Shown in pieces: positions 44,875-55,194 of a DNA stretch of 64,000 nt. How positions within the stretch are numbered: position 1 is the stretch's first letter; the number at the start of each line of letters is the position of its first letter. A program made the translations under genes and the position numbers. The notes under the pieces are model-generated. The model was not told the DNA's origin, made no database searches, and worked only from the letters and a program-made list of their open reading frames with translations. Source of the stretch: Periplaneta americana (Eukaryota; Arthropoda; Insecta; Blattodea; Blattidae); assembly GCF_040183065.1 (NCBI RefSeq), contig NC_091123.1, positions 110,892,821 through 110,956,820 on the forward strand, read 5' to 3'.

Positions 44875-45640
44875 GCGAGATATGGCGTAAATCTTTAAGA
44901 CATTAAACGAAAAATGAGAGAAGAGGAAATTGATGGAGTAACAATTGAACGGTACATGATCACGCGTCCTTGCGAGAAAATTTGTACTGGGGGGAAGAAT
45001 TTATATGAGCTCCAATTCTGTTGGCCAATTGACTAACTCACTGATTTTCACCGTTCCTTTGGAAGGAATGTAACCCATAAAGCTGAAAATGGACGTAAAG
45101 TAATGAATGAAAAATGTAAAGGAAATTCGTTACGAAAGACATGCGTATTAGATCACGCAGTTAACATCTACGATGGAGAGAAGAAATGCTGGGTTCAGCG
45201 AATGCGTTACCTACAGTTCCGAAGATTGTGAAGACATTAACAAACTACAGAGTCTTCGGTTCGGATTTGGGTCGATAAAATGCATGTTGCGTGGCATAAC
45301 GAAATAATTTAACACACGCACCCTGAAATAACATTTAAAAGAACCAACACTAAAAGAAACGACACGTCTTGATCTTTAAAAGACATATCACACTGCACGA
45401 CGCGCGACGTCTTCATCTTTAAATCCTATCATTCTGCACACTGCATGTACGAGCATTACGTGGTTTTCAGGTAGCATGGATTCAGCAGACTGCGATTAGG
45501 CTCGGACCCGAGACGACCGCTCTGTAGTCAAAGAAAAAAGAATAGACGCGCTTCAAGCTAGGATCGAACTACACATTTTAGTAAAACGTCACATCGACGA
45601 GTTGAATGTTGTCGATATTTCTTACAATTTTTACGATTGT
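44875..45640. other. Unassigned DNA
   Basis: No supported element. Confidence 0.4.
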
Positions 45641-45646
45641 CATGAA

Positions 45647-45780
45647 TCCTCCTCTGCTTCCTTCTTCCTTTTTCGATAGTTTCCTTGCTTTTGTGTGGCA
45701 GTTTCGGCATCATGAAACTGTAAGATAAAATTTTGAAAATCAGTTTTTTATATCTTAACAAATTTTATTTTTGCAAGTTT
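45647..45780. repeat. Dispersed repeat pair, copy 1
   Basis: Shares with 49031-49180 the blocks CCTC-TCT-C-TCCTTC, TAGTTT-CTTG, GTG-GGCAGTT and TGTAAGATAAAATTT. The mariner and pogo elements lie between the two copies. Confidence 0.6.
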
Positions 45781-45808
45781 TGTTGTTGTTCTTAGTGTTA
45801 TCTATATG

Positions 45809-46844
45809 TTAGGTTGGTGCATAATTCCGTAGCGAGTTTTCATAAGTTTATTAAACACATCAGATACACATAAGGGAGAAGTTAATCAACAATATATTCT
45901 CTTTCACTATTTACAACAGTCTGCCAACGCTGAGTAGTTATTCGATTCCACGCCTGTAGAAATCGCGTGGTTTTGAAGTTGAAGAAGTCGTCAAGCCATG
46001 TTCGGAGCGCATTTTTATCTGGAAAGGAAGTTCCTTGAAGGTTGTTCGAAAGAGAGCGGAAAAGGTGAAAATCTGAGGGCGCAAGATCAGGCGAATAAGA
46101 TGGGTGCAGAATGACTTCCTAACACAATTCCTGGATAGTGTTTTGTGTCAGGTTAGCAGAGTGCTGACGGGCGTTATTGTGGGGTAGCATCACGTCACGC
46201 AATCTTGTTGGTCGTTTTTCTTGGATTGCGTGTGCAAGATGTCTCAGTTGGTGGCAATGGTCACAGTTCATCACATTTGCCAGTTCTCGGGTACACTTAC
46301 GTGGATCATTGTGAATTAATGTGTTTAAACGGTCTTCATCAAAATCCGAAGGTCTTCCTGAACGTGCAGTGTCACTAATGTCAAAGCGACTCTCCTTAAA
46401 ATGAGAAAACCATTTCATTTTCTTGCCTTGCTCTCTCCGATAGCATTGTCCCCATACACGGGGCAAATGTTTCTGGCCGCCTCCGCTGCTTTTGCTCCTC
46501 TATTGAACTCAAAAAGAAGAATATGTCGAAAATATTTCACTTCCTCCACTTGATACTCCATTTTCTAGCGTCCATGGCTCCACTCACTGTCTGCAAAAAT
46601 TAAAACTTCAGTATGTAATCTCAAGCACAACAATTCAAAATCTGTGCTTCAGTGGCTGACCATGATAAAATCTTTGAAAAGTATTGGAGTGCAAGAGGTC
46701 AAATGACTTTATTGTCAAACGCCTGGCATTAGAAAACAACAACAATTTAATTTCAAATAAAAAAGGCAATCAATAAATAAACCCATAGCAACCGGAGTAC
46801 CAACACGCGAAACAAAAACGCTACGAACTTATGCACCAACTCAA
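45809..46844 (-). mobile_element. Mariner element, internally deleted, 1,036 bp
   Basis: Ends TTAGGTTGGTGCATAATTCC-GTAGCG at the left and, in reverse, TTGAGTTGGTGCATAAGTTC-GTAGCG at the right are mariner TIRs. The right end abuts TA (46845-46846), the left a degenerate TG. Typical mariners are about 1.3 kb. The missing 250-300 bp lies within the transposase. Confidence 0.9.
45860..46565 (-). pseudogene. Mariner transposase with central deletion
   Basis: The minus strand starts near 46562 with MEYQVEEVKYFRHILLFEFN. After a shift it gives KWFSHFKESRFDISDTARSG with RPSDFDEDRLN, the linker between the two helix-turn-helix domains. At about 46255 it jumps from the end of the DNA-binding domain directly to IQEKRP. 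The 5'-to-3' order then includes MLPHNNARQHSANLTQNT (second catalytic Asp region, where HDNARPH is usual and the Asp is Asn here) and YSPDLAPSDFHLF (third Asp). The first catalytic region (the TGDEKW motif) is deleted. The longest open piece is 115 codons (46466-46119). It cannot encode an active transposase but keeps both TIRs, so it could have been moved in trans. Confidence 0.85.
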
Positions 46845-46882
46845 TAGTATCTGTCAGCACATCTTCAGAGGTTCAAGATATA

Positions 46883-48750
46883 GGGGAAGGTTGCCTATAT
46901 TGGACCATTTTTTTGTTTTTTAATCCAATGTCTTTAATAATGATTAAATTAAACCAAAATATGTTTTAGTACATTCTACATTCTATGTACTTTCATCCTA
47001 TAATGTTATATTTTAAATTACACAATTCCTAAAAAATAAAAAAAGATAAAACCAAAGTCATGGAAATTATCCAAATTGGGAAACCGGTTGCCTAATTTGG
47101 ACTCATAGTGTCCCAATTTGGACCTCGTAAAAATACATTAATAATAGTAAACAAATAAGTAGAAGAAGGGTATTTATTATAAATATCTTTAATTCACCAA
47201 CTTTTACATTAAAATATAGGCTATCAGATATTAACATTTGGTGAAAGAAGTTACACAATTCTCTGAACTTTGATGAACAATTAAAGAAAAACAATATAAA
47301 TTAATTACAGAAACACTATTGCATTCAAGCTAATTGTTACAATCAGAATATTTCTCTTTGCACTGAATTAGTTTTATATTAGTTGCTTGTCTCGGTTACT
47401 TAGCCTATTTCAGAATTACAGGAAAACTCACAGAAAAATTAAAAAAAATGCAAAAATATTACAAAAACTGGAAAGTTTCCTACTTGGCTACGAAACTCCT
47501 GTGAATAAAAAAACGTAGATATAAAAAAATAAAAAGCTGACATGATTTCCTCTTGCGTTTGAAAGTTACCAGTGGCAGTATAAAGAACCTCACCGCATTG
47601 ACAACACAGACTACTGTGATGTTTACACCTCTTTCACCACTTAGATGGCTCCGACTTGGTGCTTCTCTTTCTCAGCTATAACTTTCTGTTGCCTCTTTTG
47701 CACCGTTGTAAATACAGATCCGTCAACCTTTAACATAGTATTTGCTGTGATACCATTCTCATCGACAGTTTTTTCCAGGAGGTCGGAAAACTGGTTAACA
47801 CTGTCCCTAATGAATCCCTTAGCTCGGGCCATTGATGTTCCTTCTGGGTGACGGAGAGAAAATTTTGAGTTTCGCTTCATAAAAGCACAGAACTACTTCT
47901 TTCCTGCCATTTTTTTCTCCTTATTAAAGGTGTAGGGAGCAACATATTTTTCTGCGACATAAAAGCAAGCTTATGCACATCTTTGATTATCAACCCATAA
48001 AACCTTTCTTCAAACAAGAGAATGTGGTCGGCAATAATTTTTTCCATATCTCAATTGAAGATTGCTTAGCTTCCGAAGGACTTCATTGGAAAGTAATTTT
48101 ACAATGAGCATGCATCTTTGCTGTAGCCTATAGCACTCCATACACGCGACACACTCGTTGAGTACACAGTCACCATTCCTTTATGCTGCTACCGCCATCT
48201 TCAAAGTATCATTTCATTTCGTGTAGGTTCCCCTTTTTGACATCTTGGAAACATAAAGACACAGAATCCCTCAATACATTACTTTTTCTTAACGTTGACC
48301 ATAATATAATGCTTTATATTCATGTAAAAAAAATACTAACAGTTTCCTAAATTGGACCAGTCCAATCCAGGCAACTCGCAGAGGTCCAACCTAGGCAACT
48401 TGCTCACATATGCAGACAGATGACACTAAACAAACACGTGAAATTAAAAAATAGTTTTGAAACACGCAAATAGTAGCTAATGAAAAATACTTGGAATGTA
48501 TAGTATAGAAATTGTTATTAATTACACCCACTATATACAGAAGCTTAAGATCCGTAGCGTAAAAATTGTAAGAGAAAACACCAAAACACATTAACGGCAA
48601 TCCTATTCGCTAAGATGGCTGCAGCTCACTGAACTTCTTAGGCAGCGTTAGCAAGCAGTGGTGCCAACTGAAATGTTTGAAATACTTCTATATATGGAAA
48701 TACAACTGCGGTCCAATTTAGGCAACGGTCCAATTTCGGCAACTCTCCCC
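46883..48750 (-). mobile_element. Pogo-like DNA transposon, 1,868 bp
   Basis: TA flanks both ends (46881-46882, 48751-48752). The TIRs read GGGGAAGGTTGCCTATATTG-GACC at the left and, in reverse, GGGGAGAGTTGCCGAAATTG-GACC at the right. Sub-terminal repeats of the TTGGACC/TTGCC motif occur near both ends (47080-47125; 48350-48400; 48712-48745), as expected for transposase binding sites. A decayed minus-strand transposase lies in the middle. Confidence 0.85.
47540..47880 (-). pseudogene. Pogo/Jerky-like (DDE_1) transposase fragment
   Basis: A 79-codon minus frame from 47880 contains KFSLRHPEGTSMARAKGFIR, DLLEKTVDENGITANTML and VQKRQQKVIAEKEKHQVGAI. These are three consecutive blocks of the pogo/Tigger family around the first catalytic Asp (usually YNVDET; here the block reads MLKVDGS). 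After a frameshift, 47620-47550 continues with GVNITVVCVVNA and FFILPLVTFKRK. The N-terminal HTH/CENP-B-type domain and the remaining catalytic part are not recognisable. Confidence 0.8.
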
Positions 48751-49030
48751 TATTAAAATGTTGTATAGGCCTGTGTTTTAAATGATGAGTGTGTGAAAAT
48801 CATAGGTGCTTTTGACGTGGCCGCTATTTTGGTAGTTTTGAAGATTTTTCGACGATTCTCCTTTTTTTTAGCGTGATTCCTTACCATTGAAATGATGTAT
48901 CATTCATTGCTCTAGTCAAAGTAGGTGCAGAGAAGCTTTGACTGCAGAGCACTGTGAAGAAACGCAGTTAACAAGAAATTCCAACACCGGTGGCCTCCTA
49001 TGTGCATGGAAATGTAAGAGGTTTTACGAC

Positions 49031-49180
49031 ATCCTCATCTACCTCCTTCGTCTGTTTGCGGTAGTTTTCTTGATTTGTGCGGCAGTTAGCCTCGGCATCG
49101 TGGAGCTGTAAGATAAAATTTAATGAAATATGTTTGAAATTAGGTCTTTTATTTCTTGTTAAATTTAATTTTTGCAACTA
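49031..49180. repeat. Dispersed repeat pair, copy 2
   Basis: Partner of 45647-45780. The stretch between 48753 and 49030 shows nothing else. Confidence 0.6.
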
Positions 49181-49189
49181 CACTTACTA

Positions 49190-50100
49190 ATATTATTGTA
49201 ATATCATCATTATCATCGTCAGTATTGCTACAAATATTAGAATTACTGCTACCAACACAGTACCGCAACTATTACCACTACCATTGATAGTACAATGATA
49301 CAGGATAAGATATAGAGTCATAGATGAATATGGACATTGTAATAGAAACAAATTATATAATCGTCCTTTTTTAAATGTACTTACATTCCTGTCCTTCAGT
49401 ACTCTATCAAAAGATCTTTATAATGATAAAATATGAACATGTTACTGGGGTTATATTATATAGCATCCAGTCCCCCAGCTTCAAGCTATCTCACTCTCTG
49501 TGGACCGCATATTATTATTTTATCATTAGATACAGGCCTATTAGTTTAGTTATAATTTAGACCTAATTTCGTGTAAAATATTATGTGACGTCTTTTATGT
49601 TAAAATATGTTATTTTATAAGAAGATGGTTTGATGCCTACACCACTTTAACTCAAGAATAAGTGGAAAATTTTCGTACTCCATATCTCTGAAAGTCTTCG
49701 ATTTATTTAAAAAGAAATGTGCATTACATTTTGAGACTACATCATGTTTACCTGTAGAAGACACTTTTATTTCATTAAGAACGATTTCTTTTGTATTAAA
49801 TTTGTAAATCGAAACGTTTATTAGATCATATGCACGTTACAATATTTCTGCAAACTAGATTTATTTATGGTGTAGAAGTTCGTTTCGCATAAGACGTTGT
49901 AATTTGAGTAATCAAAAGTATTCCATAAAATATTTTCCAGTATTTTGACTTCCTGTTCACAAATTTTATTCGAATAATATTTTAACCACTAATCCTCTCC
50001 AAATTAATAATAAAATTTAAAAATTGTATTGGATTTATGGTTTTGGTTTAAAGAAATTTCAACACTTTTTAATCTGTAATTTATTCACTCTCAATTTTAT
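49190..50100. other. Unassigned AT-rich DNA
   Basis: Begins with an ATC/ACT-rich low-complexity patch (49200-49290), then nothing recognisable. Confidence 0.4.
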
Positions 50101-50109
50101 TTTGTTTGT

Positions 50110-50226
50110 ATTGGATTCCCCTCCTGAGCACGAGTCTTACTCATTCAGGAGTGGGATAGTTCATATTATATTATATTAACTTGTATCCATGTGTAATTTA
50201 CTAACATTAAATAAATAAATAAATAA
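50110..50226 (+). mobile_element. Probable LINE 3' end with (AAAT)n tail
   Basis: CCCCTCCTGAGCACGAGTCT-TACTCATTCAGGAGTGGG forms a hairpin (CTCCTGA / TCAGGAG). About 50 bases later a run of AAATAAATAAATAAAT ends the copy. A 3' hairpin plus a short repeated tail is typical of jockey/CR1-type LINEs. No ORF upstream could be tied to it. Confidence 0.5.
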
Positions 50227-50491
50227 TTAAACTATTACTCAGTTGTGTCCAATAATATCAAAGCCAACTTAAAGTAATACAGTAATATAGAAATAGTATT
50301 GATGTATATGTGTAGTATTCAGATTTAATTAAGTGAAATACTGTTATTTGAATTTCCACGTAAGAAGAAATAGAACAATAGTAGGCATACTCATATTTAT
50401 AAAATGGAATTTAATTTATGATTTCAAACTGTATCTGTTCGAAGTACTCTTATCCACAAGCCAACTCAAATTTACATAATAGAAGCCTTGT

Positions 50492-50505
50492 TATTATTAT
50501 TAGGC

Positions 50506-50554
<49 letters not shown>
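50492..50554. repeat. (ATT)n microsatellite
   Basis: About 20 ATT units, interrupted once by GGCT. Confidence 0.95.
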
Positions 50555-50559
50555 GCTGT

Positions 50560-51070
50560 TGTTGTAAGCAATAACTAATAAATCTTAACGAAAATTAAAT
50601 AAATGCCCCTATTGCTGACAACGAGAGAATATAGCGAGAAGCTGCATTAAGTCAATAGCAGTTTACGTATGAAGTGAGCTGTCATGGAACGGGTGTCATC
50701 AGCTGCCGCTGATTCTTTGTGGCCGATTAATACAGCCCAATTAACTAAAAATTCTGAAACAAAGTTGAAAAAAGAATAGCAGAAAATATTAATTTTAAAA
50801 ACGATGAAGTCACTCCTCTGGAAAGCATAGGTAGGGCCTTGATGAAAGCCGGCACCATTATGACACAAGTCAATGTTTAGGAAACGAGCGAAGCAGCTTC
50901 TCTAATATTGACGAGTGTAATAGCTGTTTAACATTATAAATGTGTTTCATACGTTATTTTTTATACGACAGTATTATAAAACAAAAAGAAATAACATCAT
51001 ATTTGTATTGATGGGTAGTTTGATATAGTCTATGAAGAAAAATGTTGCTATAATGACAATTATGTGTTAA
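50560..51070. other. Unassigned DNA
   Basis: Nothing supported. Confidence 0.35.
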
Positions 51071-51072
<2 letters not shown>

Positions 51073-51135
<63 letters not shown>

Positions 51136-51136
51136 C
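51073..51136. repeat. (ATT)n microsatellite
   Basis: About 21 ATT units. Confidence 0.95.
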
Positions 51137-51299
51137 ATCATCAAAAACATTAGTCATGGCACAAAGAATGCCGTTGTAATATAAGTCATGACGTTTTAGT
51201 TGGCATGGTAGCTAATATTTTACGGCACTGGAACAATAATGTGGCGTGAACGATTTTCACTAACGATGATAACTGTTTATAATGCTGGTGTACAAAAAA

Positions 51300-51639
51300 A
51301 AATACTTTTAAGTGCAAACCGACTTTACATTTCACTTGTTAATTTCTCCGTATCCATAGTAACCATCTTGTTACACATGCTGTAGGCGTACGATGTTTCG
51401 AATACAGCGTTCTTGTGAACAGATCTACTTACTTTCCAGGAAAACTAAAGTGCGCATTCAAGAAGCGGTCTAGCGTGTCGGTGACGGCCGCCGTTACGAC
51501 ACACTTAGTCTTTCATGACCACTACGATGCGAATTACCACGTGTAATTTCTCATGGAACTAAAAGTAAAGTTAAACGACACGCGCTTAACACGCCTTTAT
51601 CGCGCGTTACACTTTATCAGCGCACGTGTGACTCTAGAA
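51300..51639. repeat. Dispersed repeat, copy 2, left half
   Basis: Aligns with 43050-43410. The alignment stops at about 51639 and resumes at 53346, so something of about 1.7 kb has been inserted. Confidence 0.7.
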
Positions 51640-52794
51640 CAGCGTTTTGAACCTTGTTGAACATGTGGCACTCTAAAGGTGTAATTTAAAATCCCCCGAC
51701 ACACTCACAATGTATAAGCCAGTAGTTCCCTAACAGGAAGGAATTTTGAGGTTCTTAGGAGGGAATGAGGACTATAAAATATAAATCAATTAGTGGAAGT
51801 ATAGGCCTAGCTATTAGAGATGAATAAAACTAACTGCCGTTGTCACTCGCTGTGTTCGTTGCATGTGTCTTTCGAGTTTCGCTCATCACTCTCGAAATAG
51901 CATTTGGTCAGCGTGGAAAGATTTCATAACTTTAAATAACATACATCATTGAAATAAATAACATTAGGCTATAAATGTTTAATTGAGACAAAAAGACAAA
52001 ACAGAACAGTATCTTAGTTACCAAAATGTTCTGGTTCTATTATATGATATTACCTATGGTTATATAAATAGAAAAAAAAAACAATTCTCAAATAAATTCA
52101 CATTTCTGAGAAACATAAAACATAACGTTAACATATTTTTACTTGAGATTGCACACTTGATCTCAAACATATGAAAGGAAAATTCCTAGCCTTTTAATAA
52201 GGGCCTAGTAATTAAATAAAGACTGGGGAACGGATTATTATACATTGAAAGGTAGAGATGATGTTTCAGTTAGGCTACTTGATTGTTTATACATACAGTA
52301 GGCCTATATGACAGTTGCCAAAGTAGATAAAAGTTCAGTTAGTTATAAACAACTGTGGCGTTTCAAGGCTGCCTGACGTCTGGAACTTTGGGAGTGATCA
52401 ATCTCGACGTCTCGAAACACTCACAAGCAGTCTTTACGTCAACGACGGACGCGACGTAGGCCTATACAACATTGTCGTGCGGATTCTCGGGTTTGCCGGC
52501 GCTGTTAATCTTGCTTTCTCGATCGTTGTTCATCTCTACAAGCTATGCATCAACATATAAAATAAATATTTTTCAATTGCATATGCAATATTTTTAACCA
52601 ACATAGGGGGGAGTGACAGTGTGATGAATGGTGAAAGGGCGCATGAGGAAAAAAAAGTTTGAGGAGTATCGAAACAAAACACACATTTTTCACAAATAGA
52701 AGGGTAACACACTTTTTCGTATTTTTATTTGAAGTTCATGATAGAGATGTAATATTTAATGTCCTACTTTGTTCTTTAGGAAATATGGCAAATG

Positions 52795-52795
<1 letters not shown>

Positions 52796-52866
<71 letters not shown>
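52796..52866. repeat. (ATT)n microsatellite
   Basis: About 23 ATT units. Confidence 0.95.
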
Positions 52867-53029
52867 CGTTTTGATAGCTACCACATCTTGTCGCAGAATA
52901 TTATTTTTTTTAATTTCAGTATGTATTTTTTAACATTAATTTACATTTTCTTTTTTGTTCATTTGAATTGATTACGATGCCGATAGTTTAAATCCAAGAT
53001 TTGGACGGCTATTATTTCGATATATTAAG

Positions 53030-53030
53030 C

Positions 53031-53062
<32 letters not shown>
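53030..53062. repeat. (ATT)n microsatellite
   Basis: About 11 ATT units. Confidence 0.9.
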
Positions 53063-53065
<3 letters not shown>

Positions 53066-53345
53066 CTTTTTTCCTTCTCCAACCATAAAGACAAGTGAAA
53101 TAAAATTTTTCTTAAGGTTGGTACGATATTCTAACTTTACTTAGGCCTATCTGCAACACCGGCTGTGCGTCAATCATTCTCTTCGCCCTACACTGTGTTT
53201 ACTGAATGTTGACTTGTGGACTCACGTTTTTTTACTAATCTTATAACTTCTAATTTTTCAAATTTTTCTACGGCAACCTTTACTATTTCAATTTCCTCCC
53301 AGCACACCAACGGATCATTTGCTGCTCATCGGTTGTAAATGACTG

Positions 53346-53530
53346 CTATAGTCTAACATTGTTAACTACGTTACTTTCAACTATTATTTTAACCATCTTC
53401 ACAATAAGAGAACGCTGCTGTCTTGTTGGTTTTGTGATATCTGTACGCGCAGCAGAGAACTTCAAGAAAATGGCGAGCAATTTTTATTCTGAAATCTTCT
53501 GATTCAGAAAGAGGTTTTTAAATGTCTTAG
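53346..53530. repeat. Dispersed repeat, copy 2, right half
   Basis: Aligns with 43395-43430 plus 44730-44870 without the hAT element, so it is an empty-site paralogue for the insertion at 43439. Confidence 0.7.
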
Positions 53531-53639
53531 AATTTAAAAAACATTTCTTCTGATAATAGATTCGCAGTAAATTAGAATAGCTTCATCAGATTTGTTTGCT
53601 TTCAGTTGATTAGACCTATTTTATTTGATTGAGCAGTAA

Positions 53640-53778
53640 GACCTCCTTTAAACTACGTCTATGGTTCAACACTGGCGCTTTGGTCTTCCATCCAGACGAC
53701 CCGGTTCGATCCCCGGGCAGATCGTGGTGAAATTTATTATGGACAAAGGAGACATTACAGAGGGTTTTTTCTCAGGAT
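53640..53778 (+). mobile_element. tRNA-derived SINE, 3'-truncated
   Basis: GGCGCTTTGGTCTTCCATCC is the A-box region and CCCGGTTCGATCCCCGGGC the B-box region, followed by GGACAAAGGAGACATTACAG and GGGTTTTTTCTCAGG. It runs into an (ATTT)n stretch at 53778-53803. Confidence 0.65.
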
Positions 53779-53804
53779 TTATTTATTTATTTATTTGGTT
53801 ATTT

Positions 53805-54015
53805 AATAACGCTGTATAACCACGAGATTATTTAGCGTCGATGAAATTGGTGAAAGTAAGATCATATTTGACGAGATGCGGCCAAAGATTCGCCATTGAT
53901 TACCTGACATTTGCCTTATGATTGGGGAAAACCTCGGAAAACCCATCCAGGGAATCGAACCCGTGCCCAAGCGCAACTGCGGATCGACGGGCAAGCGCCT
54001 TTCTCGGGATACTCC
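53805..54015 (-). mobile_element. tRNA-derived SINE (family A group), minus strand
   Basis: In reverse: GAGAAAGGCGCTTGCCCGTC..., GCACGGGTTCGATTCCCTGG (B box), GGGTTTTCCGAGGTTTTCCC, CATAAGGCAAATGTCAGGTA, CGACGCTAAATAATCTCGTG and a GCGTTATTAAAT end. Same block order as 62163-62405. It meets the preceding SINE tail to tail. Confidence 0.85.
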
Positions 54016-54134
54016 CGTTTCCTTTTACCATTCCACCACCACTCCACTTTTTCCTCAATGCATCATCTGTAATAGTAAAAATAGGCTAAAATAAAGTCTT
54101 AGAGATAGTACGGGTTTTCGATGCTCTTATAGGA

Positions 54135-54375
54135 AGGGTTTGGAGCTTCGGACCCTGGGCCTTACCAGGATACTCGTGTGCTAATGGGATATAGTTCTAT
54201 CAGGGGCTGAGTAGGCTGGCCCACCTGTAAGCGTCGGATTCACAATGGTGATACAAGAAGAGCTTGAGACTCCAAGCCCTTGGAACTTATCAGACAGTCG
54301 TATGCGGATGGGACCTGGCTCTTTCAGAGGCTGAGGTAGGATGACCCACCTGTCAGCATCGATTCACGAATCCCA
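54135..54375. repeat. Diverged tandem duplication, unit about 120 bp
   Basis: Two units share GGAGCTTCGGACCC/GAGACTCCAAGCCC, CTTACCAGGATACTCGTGTG/CTTATCAGACAGTCGTATGC, GGGGCTGAGTAGGCTGGCCC/GAGGCTGAGGTAGGATGACC and ACCTGTAAGCGTCGGATTCA/ACCTGTCAGCATCGATTCAC. GC-richer than the surroundings. The parent element is unknown. Confidence 0.7.
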
Positions 54376-54379
54376 CCTA

Positions 54380-55190
54380 TGCTAAAGCATATCTAATTGT
54401 AAGAACCCGTCCCGAGTTCAGCCCTCGAAAAATCAAGCCAAGCAAGCCAAGACCTTTAAATAGTGTCAAAATTTTGAAATGTGTTGTGAGTTTCCTTCTT
54501 TTTGATTGAAATTCTGACTTGTGTTGAATATTTTCTTCCATACACTCATAGACTTTGTATCACCAGTCTTTAATTCTCAACCGGTGTCATAGAGTAGGTT
54601 TATGCGTGAGTTCATCCACTTCTTAATCCCACGATTGCACATACGTTTGAGCTCCCGCGTCCTACATTTAATTCAGTGTCTGACAATGTAGAGTACTGTA
54701 CTCTATGAAACTTCAGTATCGGTACTTCATGTGATATATTTTCGCGATTATAAAGGACGAAAGTTTGCTGAAGAAGAATATAAACTTATGATCGAAACTA
54801 TGATATTGTTCACGAAAGAATTTTAAGTGGAATCTTTAGAGATTTTTTGCCCATAATTTTCCATGTATATAGGCTATTTTGTCGTCACCAGTAACTGAAT
54901 ATTTATGAAACAATAGGCTACCTAACTTATATCTTTAATATCTCGTCAGAGATTATGGCATCATCATCAGAATGCAGGGAAGCCATGATGTTCAGTTTTG
55001 TAGCTAGCTTTATTTATAGTCATGAAGGGAAATACTGAAGACTATCAAGCAAGAAATTGTTACAAAAGGAAGTTCATTTTCAGTATGTGATAATGACAGA
55101 ATTAAAGCTTAAGAGGTGAAACAGAGTGGCTTTACTGAGTGGTGAAGATAATGATGATGATGATGATGATCACGATGATAATAATAATAG
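54380..55190. other. Unassigned DNA
   Basis: Ends with a GAT/GATGAT repeat patch (55150-55190). Nothing else supported. Confidence 0.4.
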
Positions 55191-55194
55191 ATTC

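Larger units (their letters stand above)
51640..53345. mobile_element. Probable old hAT-like insertion, 1.7 kb
   Basis: Defined by comparison with the uninterrupted repeat at 43040-43438. Ends CAGCGTTTTGAACCTTG at the left and, in reverse, CAGTCATTTACAACCG at the right resemble hAT termini. The flanking octamers CTCTAGAA and CTATAGTC match at 5 of 8 bases, as a decayed TSD would. No transposase is recognisable. Two ATT microsatellites have grown inside. Confidence 0.5.

Noticed and set aside
54930-55000. Another hammerhead-type core (CATCATCATCAG, CTGATGATGATG in reverse)
   Set aside because: The CTGATGA strand is there but no GAAA strand or stem II follows at the required distance.
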